Part shown: positions 57,144 through 64,000 of the stretch, piece after piece
Position numbering within the stretch: the stretch's first letter is position 1
How the letters are laid out: every line of letters starts with the position of its first letter
NCBI RefSeq assembly: GCF_036090055.1
Contig: NZ_CP107970.1
Coordinates: 1,242,501-1,306,500, forward strand
Length of the DNA stretch: 64,000 nucleotides
DNA from: Nocardioides sp. NBC_00368
GTDB lineage: Bacteria > Actinomycetota > Actinomycetes > Propionibacteriales > Nocardioidaceae
Direction: 5' to 3'
The notes under the pieces: generated by a model
Seen by the model: only the letters and a program-made list of their open reading frames with translations
Databases searched by the model: none
Told to the model about the DNA's origin: nothing
Program-made: the position numbers and the translations under genes

Positions 57144-58054
57144 ATCGCCACCGCCTCACTCGTCCGGGTAGGGCCCCGGCCGCTCCCACGGGTCTGCTGC
57201 GGACCGAGCCGGGAGGCGATTCGGTACGCGGATCGGATCGTCGACTCGGCCTCTCGACTCGGGAGGCCGGCGGTCTGTGCCGCATCACCGAGCATGGACA
57301 CCGCGACGTCGTACCGTTGTCCGCCCTCAGCCATCCGGCAGGCTGCCCAGAACAAGCTCTGGTTCCTCGCGCCCTCCGGGCGCGTGGCGACCCAGTGAGC
57401 GAGCCGGTCGGGTCGAGCGTCGCCGAGCGTCAGCGCTGCCGGCGGGCGTACGGCTCTCGGCGGGTCCAGGAAGCGACGAAGTGCATCAGAGTCGAGCGGA
57501 CGAGCCTGGTGCTGCGCGACAGCGATGACCTGGTAGGCGCGGCTGGTCGCGTCGGAGTTGGAGATCCGCGAGGGCGGCGCGATGACGTAGCCACCGTCCC
57601 CGCGGAAGTCGAGATGCTGCCCGGGCAGTGACCACGACCGCATCTCCGGATCGATCGGCCGGAAGTAGGCGTGCAAGCCGCCAGACGGCGTACGCACCAG
57701 CCAGCTCCACCGGTCCACGAGTCCAGCTCGTCCCGCTCGGTCGAACGCGGCGAACCCGGTCCGGTCGCCATGCACATCGACGTCGACCGCGGCGAGTCCG
57801 CTCGCGGCGCCGGTAGGGATGCCGATGTTCGCGTCAGGATGACGCTGCCACCAGCGCTGGACCTGGCGGATGCTGATGGAAGCGTCCTTGAACCCGCGTA
57901 GCGTGAGCGGTTCCTTGCCGCCCGGTACGCATGGGAACACAGGGATCCTGGTGGTCGCGAGCGCGACCGCCGCATCCTTCAAGCTGCCCGCCGCTGCGGC
58001 ATCGCGCATCGTCTGTGGCGACCAATGCGGGGTGAGGTTGGGTGCGTCGTTCAT
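57140..58054 (-). CDS. Bifunctional primase-polymerase (PrimPol) N-terminal-type protein
   Basis: This protein of about 304 residues has the archaeo-eukaryotic-primase-like PrimPol domain. Features are HPDANIGIPTGAASGLAAVDVDVHGDRTG with the catalytic DxD-like pair, PSGGLHAYFRP, and DFRGDGGYVIAPPSRISN (GGYVxAPPS). It makes primers or short DNA for replication of mobile elements. The C-terminal region RNQSLFWAACRMAEGG...AYRIASR is typical. Start 58054 (ATG) is used; GTG 58063 is possible. Confidence 0.88.
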   Translation of the reverse strand: MNDAPNLTPHWSPQTMRDAAAAGSLKDAAVALATTRIPVFPCVPGGKEPLTLRGFKDASISIRQVQRWWQRHPDANIGIPTGAASGLAAVDVDVHGDRTGFAAFDRAGRAGLVDRWSWLVRTPSGGLHAYFRPIDPEMRSWSLPGQHLDFRGDGGYVIAPPSRISNSDATSRAYQVIAVAQHQARPLDSDALRRFLDPPRAVRPPAALTLGDARPDRLAHWVATRPEGARNQSLFWAACRMAEGGQRYDVAVSMLGDAAQTAGLPSREAESTIRSAYRIASRLGPQQTRGSGRGPTRTSEAVAI

Positions 58055-58269
58055 GCCCACCACGCTGGGACGCGCCCCTCCCGCACCTTCTCACCGGTGA
58101 GGTGCCGTGAGGCTGGCAGGAGTCGCGTTTAGGCAGGTCAGGAGGCTTCCTGAAGTGGCTGGACGTGCCGGGATCACAACCGTCGCCAGCATCCGCGGCG
58201 CGCAACTTGTCGGTGCTCACGACCATACTCACGGCCAAGGAAGTGCAGGCTCACGACGAAGGCAGAAGG

Positions 58270-59565
58270 ATGACTCGGGCGTCATATATTCAGCGCGGTG
58301 CGATCGCGTTAGTTGGTGCAGTAACTGTGGGGACGATCGTGACCCTGATCGGACCGCGTCGTGTGACGCGTCAAAGAGATCGGAGCACGGATAGGGCTGA
58401 TCGGCCGCAGTCATCGCCAATGAACAGACCGCGGGCGAACAACGCGCGATCAGATCGAACGTCCTCAGCATCGCAGTTCGGCATAGCCAGCGGCGCGACC
58501 GTCGTCTTCTTGTATGGAGCGGTGGTCGCGGCAGCGATCCGGGCGATGTACGCGCAGTTTCACCATCTCGACTCAGAAATCTTTGGCCGACCTGTACTCC
58601 GCAGCGTCTGGCACACCGCCCATCCCCTTGATGTCGAAGGGATCGTGGCGCTGGCGGCGCTCCACCTTGGTGTCGCTGCAGCTCTCTTCATCGCAACCGC
58701 GCTCGGTGCCTCTGACCGTCTACCTCCGGCTCTTGAGGACCGCATGATCGCGACGCACTGGCTCGCTTCAGGTGTTGGCCTGCTCGGGGTCGTCGGCTTC
58801 TTCCTTCTCATTCCAGACGCAATCCAGAGCGACGCCCCACCTGCGATGCTCGCTGTCTGCGTGGCAACCGCTGTCATCAGCGCAGTCATGACAGCCATCA
58901 ATGGCCCTAGGGCGACCGAGCTCGAACGATGGGCTTCGGCTGAGGAGGCCAAGATCGAGCAGGTCAGAGCAACGATATCGAGACTTCAACTGAACGGGAT
59001 CCGGCTGTCTCCGCGACGGGGCAGGTTCCTCCATCGAGTCTTGGTCTGGATGCGTACGCCAGATGAGGATGCAGACACCCACGTCCGCATGCTCGAGTCC
59101 ATCAACTGGCTGGCTGTCACCGTTCCTGTGGCCGCCGGTGTATTGGGATCAGTTGCCGTCGGCTTCATTTCTGATCGCGCCATCGGCCTCCTCATCCTTA
59201 CTTTCTTTCTGATCGCACAAGCCTTTGCTGTGGGCATCACGGTGAGCACCGCGAACACCACCTTGGTCCACGAGCGGCGCGGACGTTGGTACCCGGTGGG
59301 CGTCTCCTTCTTCTGCATTCTTATGCCGGACATATTGGTTCTGACGGGCAACCTCGCCGCGGTGGACTTGGCGACGACGTGGCTCGACGTGTGGATCATC
59401 GTCGGCGTGACGATCATCGAGCTCGCACTCGTCTGGTGGGTCTATCGCCGTATCGCCTATTCCCCGATTTGGATCCTTGGAGCTCTGATGATCGTTGAGC
59501 AGCGCGCCGTTCGCGCTGAAGAGCGGAACCTCGCCAGAGCGGAGCGGCACGGCACAGCGCGCTGA
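58270..59565 (+). CDS. Polytopic membrane protein of unknown function
   Basis: This protein of about 431 residues has at least eight helices, including GIASGATVVFLYGAVVAAAIRAM, WLASGVGLLGVVGFFLLIPDAI, LAVTVPVAAGVLGSVAVGFIS, GLLILTFFLIAQAFAVGITVS and IIVGVTIIELALVWWVY. A coiled-coil loop (AEEAKIEQVRATISRLQL) sits in the middle. It lies alone, facing opposite to the transfer genes, with somewhat more A/T-ending codons than its neighbours. ATG 58270 has GAAGG upstream; ATG 58420 is an alternative. It could be a late insertion. Confidence 0.65.
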   Translation: MTRASYIQRGAIALVGAVTVGTIVTLIGPRRVTRQRDRSTDRADRPQSSPMNRPRANNARSDRTSSASQFGIASGATVVFLYGAVVAAAIRAMYAQFHHLDSEIFGRPVLRSVWHTAHPLDVEGIVALAALHLGVAAALFIATALGASDRLPPALEDRMIATHWLASGVGLLGVVGFFLLIPDAIQSDAPPAMLAVCVATAVISAVMTAINGPRATELERWASAEEAKIEQVRATISRLQLNGIRLSPRRGRFLHRVLVWMRTPDEDADTHVRMLESINWLAVTVPVAAGVLGSVAVGFISDRAIGLLILTFFLIAQAFAVGITVSTANTTLVHERRGRWYPVGVSFFCILMPDILVLTGNLAAVDLATTWLDVWIIVGVTIIELALVWWVYRRIAYSPIWILGALMIVEQRAVRAEERNLARAERHGTAR

Positions 59566-59653
59566 GGACCTCGTGCCCAGGCCGCTCAGCGCTGGCATCG
59601 TGAGCTTCCGACGAGCGTCAAACGCTATGGACGAGGGCAGATCGCGGCTGGGG

Positions 59654-62600
59654 TCAGCCTGCTTGCCTGCGATGAGCGAGGTGTCGAAGGTGCCGGTCGA
59701 CGATCTCACGGGCACGTTCGGGAAGTTCGATGGGACCGAGGTCGTCGTCGCTGCGGTTGTAGATTTCATCCACGAGCTGCTGGGCGGCGAGAGTGACGTG
59801 GCCAGTAGTGGCCGCGACCTTGATCAGGTCGAGGCGCGCGGTCTCGTCGGCGGGAACGGCCTTGATTACGGCTTCGGCAGTTCGACGAGCGAGGTCGTGG
59901 TCACCAGTGGTCAACGCGTGGTCGATGACAGTGTGGGCGACGTCGACGATCGCGCACTGGGCAATGTGGTCGATCGCATCGTCGAGCAGCCAAGCCCAGC
60001 CGTTGTCGCGCTGGTTGCTGAACGGTGCGCCGGTGACGAGGTCAAGGGCCGCAGTGAGATCGCCGATGCCGTCGGCGCCGCGTGCTTGGGCTCGGGCCCG
60101 AAGACGACGGAACAGGTCGAGGTCGCAGAGGACGCCGCGTACACGGTAGATCGCCTTGGCGCCGCCATCTGCTTGTGCACTCTTCTGGGCGTTGGGCAGG
60201 TAGGGCTCGCCGGTATCTGGGTTAGTGCCAAGCCAAGCCCGCAGCATGGCGAGAACTGTGTAGATCCGGGCGGGTCTGATGTGGAACGCGTCTTGAATCT
60301 GGTCGGTGGTGACGCCCTCGGGGTGAATAACCAGATACGCGAGAACCTCGACGTAGTAGGGCTTGCGGTCGGGCGGCCGTTCGCCGGGCGCCCTAGCGTT
60401 GAGCGGCCCGAGCAGGACGAGTTTCGGCACCCGCGCGTCAGGGTCGTTCCACCGGTGACGGTCTCGATCGAGGTGCGCGTCACCGTCAATGAGTTCGCGG
60501 CTGACGGCGGCCGGGACAAGCGGTGCCTCGGTCGCGACATCTTCTGCAGTGGTTGCCGACGCCTCGACGTAGGCTGCAGTGGGCCCAGCAAGGACGGCTT
60601 CGTTGCCAGCAGGTTCGGTCAGGTCAGCTGGCCGGGAATCCACCAGGTCGCTACGGACGGCCCCTGCCGAATCCGTCAGACTCTCGGTGACTGTCGTGGG
60701 TTCCGCGGTTGCCGGAATCGGCTCGTTGGTCGTGGCACGGGTTGCGTCCACGATCGCAGCACACGCCTTGGCCTCGTCCGGACTGAGCCCCGCGGCGTGA
60801 ATGTCGAGATCCAGCGTCAGGGCGCGGAGCCGGCCGTCGATGCCGACTTCGAGGACGCACACAGCACCATGGGCGCCATCGCGTTCCGGATCTACGAGGA
60901 CGACCGCGGCACCAGGTCTCCCAGGATGCTCGGCGATGATCTCCGAAACCGGACGAACGGTCTCAGCATGGTTGGCCGTTGTGAGAACGACCCGGAAGCG
61001 GTCTGGCCCGAGGTCACGGTCGACCGCGGCTGTCGGGTCGAGCTCGCTCGCAAGCCAGTCGAGGAACACGACGTCGTCATCAGCATGACTGTGCAGTCGG
61101 TCAGGGCTGAGCCCGTCCAGCTCCGCGCCGATCCCGAGCAGGTCGACGCGAGCGAGGCACGACCACGGGTTGATCGCGAGTTCTGCTGCCACGTAAGTCG
61201 CAAAGTCCATCGCGCGATCGCGGTCACCAGTGATGACGATCTCCTGCAGCTGCTCGAGGTTGACGAGCCAGTCCCGATCGTCGTCGTCCCGTCCGACTGC
61301 GACCAAGAGCGGGTACGCCGGTCGCTGGTCGTCGACGGTGACATCAGAGTCGAGCGGCGCTGACCAGGTCGTACCCTCCCCGTGCCATGGCCACGGCAGC
61401 TTGTCGACTGGATCGGCGAGATGGAGGGTGACGCTTCCATCGGCGACTTCAGCGCTCACGAGGTCGGGAGGAGCGGAGTCGACGGATAGCGTGCGGAGCG
61501 TCCGGTCGAGGTCGGTCACGTACGTCGCGCCGGTGTTCCCGACGAGATGGATGCTCTTGGCGACGGGGCGGAGTTCGCGGGGCGGGGGCGCGATCATGTG
61601 GCCAGGTCGTCGATGGCGCATCTGCGTACGGCGGAGCTGCCGCAGCACCAGCAGTAGTGACCCGGCGAGCACCGTGCCTGCCCCTGCGAGGCCCGGCAAC
61701 AACCATCCGGGAGTCACCTCGGCATCAGTGTCGACGGCATCCGAGCCGCGCTGCGCACCGGCTTCCTCGCTGGGATGCGTGGCTACCGGTTGCCGGTTCG
61801 TTGGAGCCGGCGAAGAGGTGGGTCCAGATGGAGTGACTCCGGGAGCTGTCATCGGCGGAGGTTGGCGGGGTGGAGACGGGACAGGTGCCGGGCGCGCACC
61901 CTCATCAGGGGTGAGACTTGGCGCCTGTCCTGGGATTGTCAGCTTCCAGCCCGTGACGATGAGGTCAGGGTCGGTCAGCTGCCTACCGTCCCGCTGAACA
62001 GTGTCCTCAGATGCCTCGACGATCCTCGGGTATGCGTCGGCGTCTCCGAGCTCCGTCTCCGCGATCTCGGAGAGGGTGTCACCGGGCTCGACGACGTACG
62101 TCGCGGTATCCTGAACCTCGACTTCAGGTGCTTCGTCGACCGGGATGAGCAGATCGGTGCCGGCGATGAGCCAGTCGGGCTGAGTCGCCAGGACCTCGCG
62201 GTTGAGCTCCACAATCTCGGTGTAGCGGCTGCCCCGGCCGAGGTGTGTCTGTGCGATCTTCCAGAGGCTGTCACCGCGTTTGACCTGGTAGTGCTTGGTC
62301 GTTCCATGGGGCGGGCCGGATGCCTCATAACTCTTCGTCAGAGCCGACGCAGTCCGTACCGGGCTGCTGACAGTCTCGGGCGACGGATCAACCTCCGCGG
62401 CAGCGGTGGCGACGGGAACGTAGGTGTTGGCCGCCGGAGCGCCGGAGTGGGCTGAGGGGACAGTGATGAAGAGCAGCGCGGCGGTGGCAACCAGGTTGTT
62501 CGCGGCGTTCTGGGGAAGCGTCAAGCCGGGGAGTCGTGGCGCGCGTAGGCCACGAACTTGAGACGGGATCGCGATGGCCACGGAGATGGTCCAGAGCCCC

Positions 62601-62794
62601 CAGAACAACCAAGCGAGGGCCGTGATCACTTGGAGCAGGAGGGAGCCGTCATCGGGCATCATCAGTCGGTCCCGGGTGAACTGGGTGAAGTCAGGAACCG
62701 CGTCGATCCGCAGCAGGAGGACCGGCGTGCCCGCGGTGAAGACGACGATCGCGATCGAGGCGATGAGTCCGCGGAGACGTACAGCGATATTCAT
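59654..62794 (-). CDS. Membrane LysM plus winged-helix/BTAD protein
   Basis: This 1046-residue protein has N-terminal helices (GLIASIAIVVFTAGTPVLLL; LQVITALAWLFWGLWTISVA; AANNLVATAALLFITV), two LysM domains (YQVKRGDSLWKIAQTHLG; YVVEPGDTLSEIAETELG, about residues 165-290), a Pro-rich linker, and another helix (WLLPGLAGAGTVLAGSLLLVL). A large cytoplasmic part ends in a winged helix (YYVEVLAYLVIHPEGVTTDQIQDAF) and a BTAD-like all-helical domain. It may sense the wall and signal inward; no DNA binding is proven. It overlaps the TadG-like gene. Confidence 0.8.
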   Translation of the reverse strand: MNIAVRLRGLIASIAIVVFTAGTPVLLLRIDAVPDFTQFTRDRLMMPDDGSLLLQVITALAWLFWGLWTISVAIAIPSQVRGLRAPRLPGLTLPQNAANNLVATAALLFITVPSAHSGAPAANTYVPVATAAAEVDPSPETVSSPVRTASALTKSYEASGPPHGTTKHYQVKRGDSLWKIAQTHLGRGSRYTEIVELNREVLATQPDWLIAGTDLLIPVDEAPEVEVQDTATYVVEPGDTLSEIAETELGDADAYPRIVEASEDTVQRDGRQLTDPDLIVTGWKLTIPGQAPSLTPDEGARPAPVPSPPRQPPPMTAPGVTPSGPTSSPAPTNRQPVATHPSEEAGAQRGSDAVDTDAEVTPGWLLPGLAGAGTVLAGSLLLVLRQLRRTQMRHRRPGHMIAPPPRELRPVAKSIHLVGNTGATYVTDLDRTLRTLSVDSAPPDLVSAEVADGSVTLHLADPVDKLPWPWHGEGTTWSAPLDSDVTVDDQRPAYPLLVAVGRDDDDRDWLVNLEQLQEIVITGDRDRAMDFATYVAAELAINPWSCLARVDLLGIGAELDGLSPDRLHSHADDDVVFLDWLASELDPTAAVDRDLGPDRFRVVLTTANHAETVRPVSEIIAEHPGRPGAAVVLVDPERDGAHGAVCVLEVGIDGRLRALTLDLDIHAAGLSPDEAKACAAIVDATRATTNEPIPATAEPTTVTESLTDSAGAVRSDLVDSRPADLTEPAGNEAVLAGPTAAYVEASATTAEDVATEAPLVPAAVSRELIDGDAHLDRDRHRWNDPDARVPKLVLLGPLNARAPGERPPDRKPYYVEVLAYLVIHPEGVTTDQIQDAFHIRPARIYTVLAMLRAWLGTNPDTGEPYLPNAQKSAQADGGAKAIYRVRGVLCDLDLFRRLRARAQARGADGIGDLTAALDLVTGAPFSNQRDNGWAWLLDDAIDHIAQCAIVDVAHTVIDHALTTGDHDLARRTAEAVIKAVPADETARLDLIKVAATTGHVTLAAQQLVDEIYNRSDDDLGPIELPERAREIVDRHLRHLAHRRQAG

Positions 62795-63213
62795 CGTGGG
62801 ACGCCTCCTAGGCTGCGTACGAGATGGGCGGTGGCCTCACCGTGGACCTTGAGCTTGGTGAGGCCGATGATCCCGAGGAACTTCGTGTTGTAGGTGTCGT
62901 TGGCCCTGACCACGATCCGGTTGCCGTCGCGGATCGAGACTGAGCCGCCGACGCCGGCAGCTGATAGGTACGCCTTCGCTGCCTGCCGTGCGGCCGCTGC
63001 GTCGATCCTGGCGTAGCGACCTTCCACGGCTGGCCCTGCTTGAACCTCTTGGCCGCCCGCCCGTGCAGCCTGGGCCGCGATGTCGTGAGTACGTTGCTGG
63101 GCGTGGACCTGGCCGCCGAGATCGACGGCGAGGCCGACCAAGGTGGTCATCGCGAAAGTGGCGGTGACCAGCCAAACCGACACTGAGCCGCGCTCGTCGG
63201 AGGTTCGACTCAC
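62791..63213 (-). CDS. TadG/TadE-like Flp-pilus-type protein
   Basis: This 140-residue protein has the N-terminal TadG-like segment RGSVSVWLVTATFAMTTLVGLAVDLGG (one helix after an RGS motif) and then a small extracytoplasmic domain. The upstream gene overlaps (ATGA/GTGA). Tad pseudopilins form Flp-like fibres; whether they assist mating contact here is inference. The following LysM-BTAD gene overlaps by 4 bp. Confidence 0.8.
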   Translation of the reverse strand: MSRTSDERGSVSVWLVTATFAMTTLVGLAVDLGGQVHAQQRTHDIAAQAARAGGQEVQAGPAVEGRYARIDAAAARQAAKAYLSAAGVGGSVSIRDGNRIVVRANDTYNTKFLGIIGLTKLKVHGEATAHLVRSLGGVPR

Positions 63214-63650
63214 CGGGAATCACCTCGTTCGCGCCATTGGTCAAGCGGCGAGGTCATCGTGACGCGGATCGTTCGAGATCCTGGCACGCCCGGCGCCGAG
63301 AGATCGGACAGGTCGAGACGACAGATGACCGATGCTGAGACGGATCCCCGTTCTCCCACCGCCGTCCCGAAAGCGCGCGTGTCGATCCGCACCGCGACTG
63401 AGCGACACCGGATCCCTTGGTTGGCGAGATTCTCGCGAGCAGCCTGCTCGGCATCCCGGGCTGCGACGCCAGAAGAGCGAGCGATCGAAGCCGTCCGGGC
63501 GGCGTCCGCAGCAGCGGACTGCACGGCTTCGTGGGCCATAGCCGTACGCCCACCGAAGATGATCAGCCCGACGAACAAGGCGAATGCAGGGATGCCAACG
63601 GCGGCCTCGATCGTGGCAGACCCGCGCTCGTCTCGCGATGACGTGGTCAT
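63210..63650 (-). CDS. TadE-like protein
   Basis: This 146-residue protein starts SSRDERGSATIEAAVGIPAFALFVGLIIFGG, the TadE pattern (RGS, E at +5 of the helix, one membrane helix). It then has a small extracytoplasmic domain with two cysteines. Start 63650 puts the RGS at residue 8, as usual. It lies between two similar genes and overlaps both by 4 bp. Confidence 0.82.
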   Translation of the reverse strand: MTTSSRDERGSATIEAAVGIPAFALFVGLIIFGGRTAMAHEAVQSAAADAARTASIARSSGVAARDAEQAARENLANQGIRCRSVAVRIDTRAFGTAVGERGSVSASVICRLDLSDLSAPGVPGSRTIRVTMTSPLDQWRERGDSR

Positions 63651-64000
63651 GGCGCCGTCAGCCTCTCGACTGTGACCGTCGCTTCCTGCCGTACCGTCGG
63701 CCTCCACCCCGGCAAGACGCTCAGGCTTCGCCCGGTGATCGTGACCGACGCGGTCGTAGCCGTTCGAGAAACCCGGACGTGGGTCGACTCCAACGCATCG
63801 CCACCGACGTCGGCAAGGTACGCCGCAGCCGCCCGGCTTCCGTCACCGGACGTGCCGTTCTCTGCGCCAGCGGCGCGGGCACCCTCCTGTGCTGCAGCGA
63901 TGGCGATCGTGCGCGCATGGAAGTACAACGCGGCCTGCATCCCCAGGAAGAGGACCGCGAAGAGTGCGGGCAGCAGGATGACCAGCTCGATCGAGGCAGC
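63647..64000 (-). CDS. TadE-like protein, 5' end outside window
   Basis: The open frame runs off the right edge. Visible residues begin AASIELVILLPALFAVLFLGMQAALYFHARTIAIAAAQEGARAAG, the conserved TadE helix with its Glu and the following helix. The extracytoplasmic part (HVRVSRTATTASVTITGRSLSVLPGW) ends at 63647. It is the first of three consecutive Tad-like genes, all coupled by 4-bp overlaps. Confidence 0.82.
   Translation of the reverse strand, partial: AASIELVILLPALFAVLFLGMQAALYFHARTIAIAAAQEGARAAGAENGTSGDGSRAAAAYLADVGGDALESTHVRVSRTATTASVTITGRSLSVLPGWRPTVRQEATVTVERLTAP

Noticed and set aside
59495..61363. Rightward 622-residue frame
   Set aside because: Antisense shadow of the LysM-BTAD gene; composition follows the opposite strand's codons.
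1..64000. CRISPR arrays, tRNA or rRNA genes, integrase or insertion-sequence transposase
   Set aside because: No regularly spaced repeats, cloverleaf or DDE/tyrosine-recombinase signatures were found by reading; very divergent ones cannot be excluded.

Overview
The window is high-GC, dense, and full of GTG/TTG starts, 4-bp ATGA/GTGA gene overlaps and actinobacterial families (SCO6880, DUF6112, DUF3152, CcsB/ResB System II). It comes from an actinomycete. A Nocardioidaceae-like or related soil/marine genus is my inference; no rRNA, tRNA or species-specific marker is visible. It reads as accessory DNA: a large copper-handling island joined to a conjugative (type IV secretion) element, so a plasmid or integrative conjugative element is likely.

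Region 1 (1-31 kb), copper/envelope island. It opens with the 3' end of a copper P1B-ATPase, a CopZ-like chaperone, an MFS transporter and a TetR regulator divergent from a small membrane operon (DUF2269-like, DUF2752). Next come a Cys-rich Csp-type copper storage protein, a DUF3152 metalloprotease-like protein, a BNR/F510_1955-type lipoprotein, a DUF305 protein and a DUF6153-like membrane protein. Two secreted peptidoglycan-active enzymes (M23, M15) flank a GNAT acetyltransferase. A thiol-redox and cytochrome-assembly module follows (small membrane protein, lgt, resB, ccsB; tlpA, ccdA and an unknown anchored protein). It brackets a BlaI/CopY-type repressor with its M56 (BlaR1-like) partner and a second BNR protein. 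Two tiny membrane proteins, a CopC-CopD fusion, a NiCoT-family metal transporter, a histidine kinase/response regulator pair, a full-length copper ATPase (YHS + CPMHP domain), a multicopper oxidase, a second DUF305 lipoprotein, a methyltransferase, a DUF1059 protein and a CPVC membrane protein complete the island.

Two regulatory layers can be read from the DNA. Six CTACTA-N7-TAGTAG-like dyads (two match perfectly as CTACTA-N7-TAGTAG plus one with a 10-bp-arm extension; three are degenerate) lie in the promoters of nearly every transcription unit between 8 and 22 kb, including that of the BlaI-type repressor itself. A separate 9-bp tandem repeat (AACCTTCAT-CA-AACCTTCAT) lies upstream of the NiCoT gene and, slightly degenerate, between the divergent copper ATPase and multicopper-oxidase operon. 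It is the natural target of the two-component regulator.

Region 2 (31-46.6 kb and 52.7-64 kb), conjugative element. It encodes a coupling protein (VirD4/TraD-like), a VirB4-like ATPase, SCO6880, two TrbL/VirB6-like membrane proteins, two VirB2-like DUF6112 proteins, a VirB1/M23 fusion peptidase, a VirB8-like candidate, an SSB-like protein, an ArdC-like antirestriction protein, ParB, a PrimPol primase, a membrane LysM-BTAD protein and three TadE/TadG-like proteins. A SemiSWEET-like PQ-loop gene is embedded in one of these operons. No relaxase is recognisable in the window.

Region 3 (46.8-52.7 kb), cargo inserted between the two DUF6112 genes: two APH-like phosphotransferases, an XRE-TPR regulator, a LOG-type gene killed by a single in-frame TGA, a TetR regulator, a lantibiotic-dehydratase-like fragment, the truncated start of an HD-domain gene and a GNAT acetyltransferase. 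The remnants indicate a recombination-prone site.
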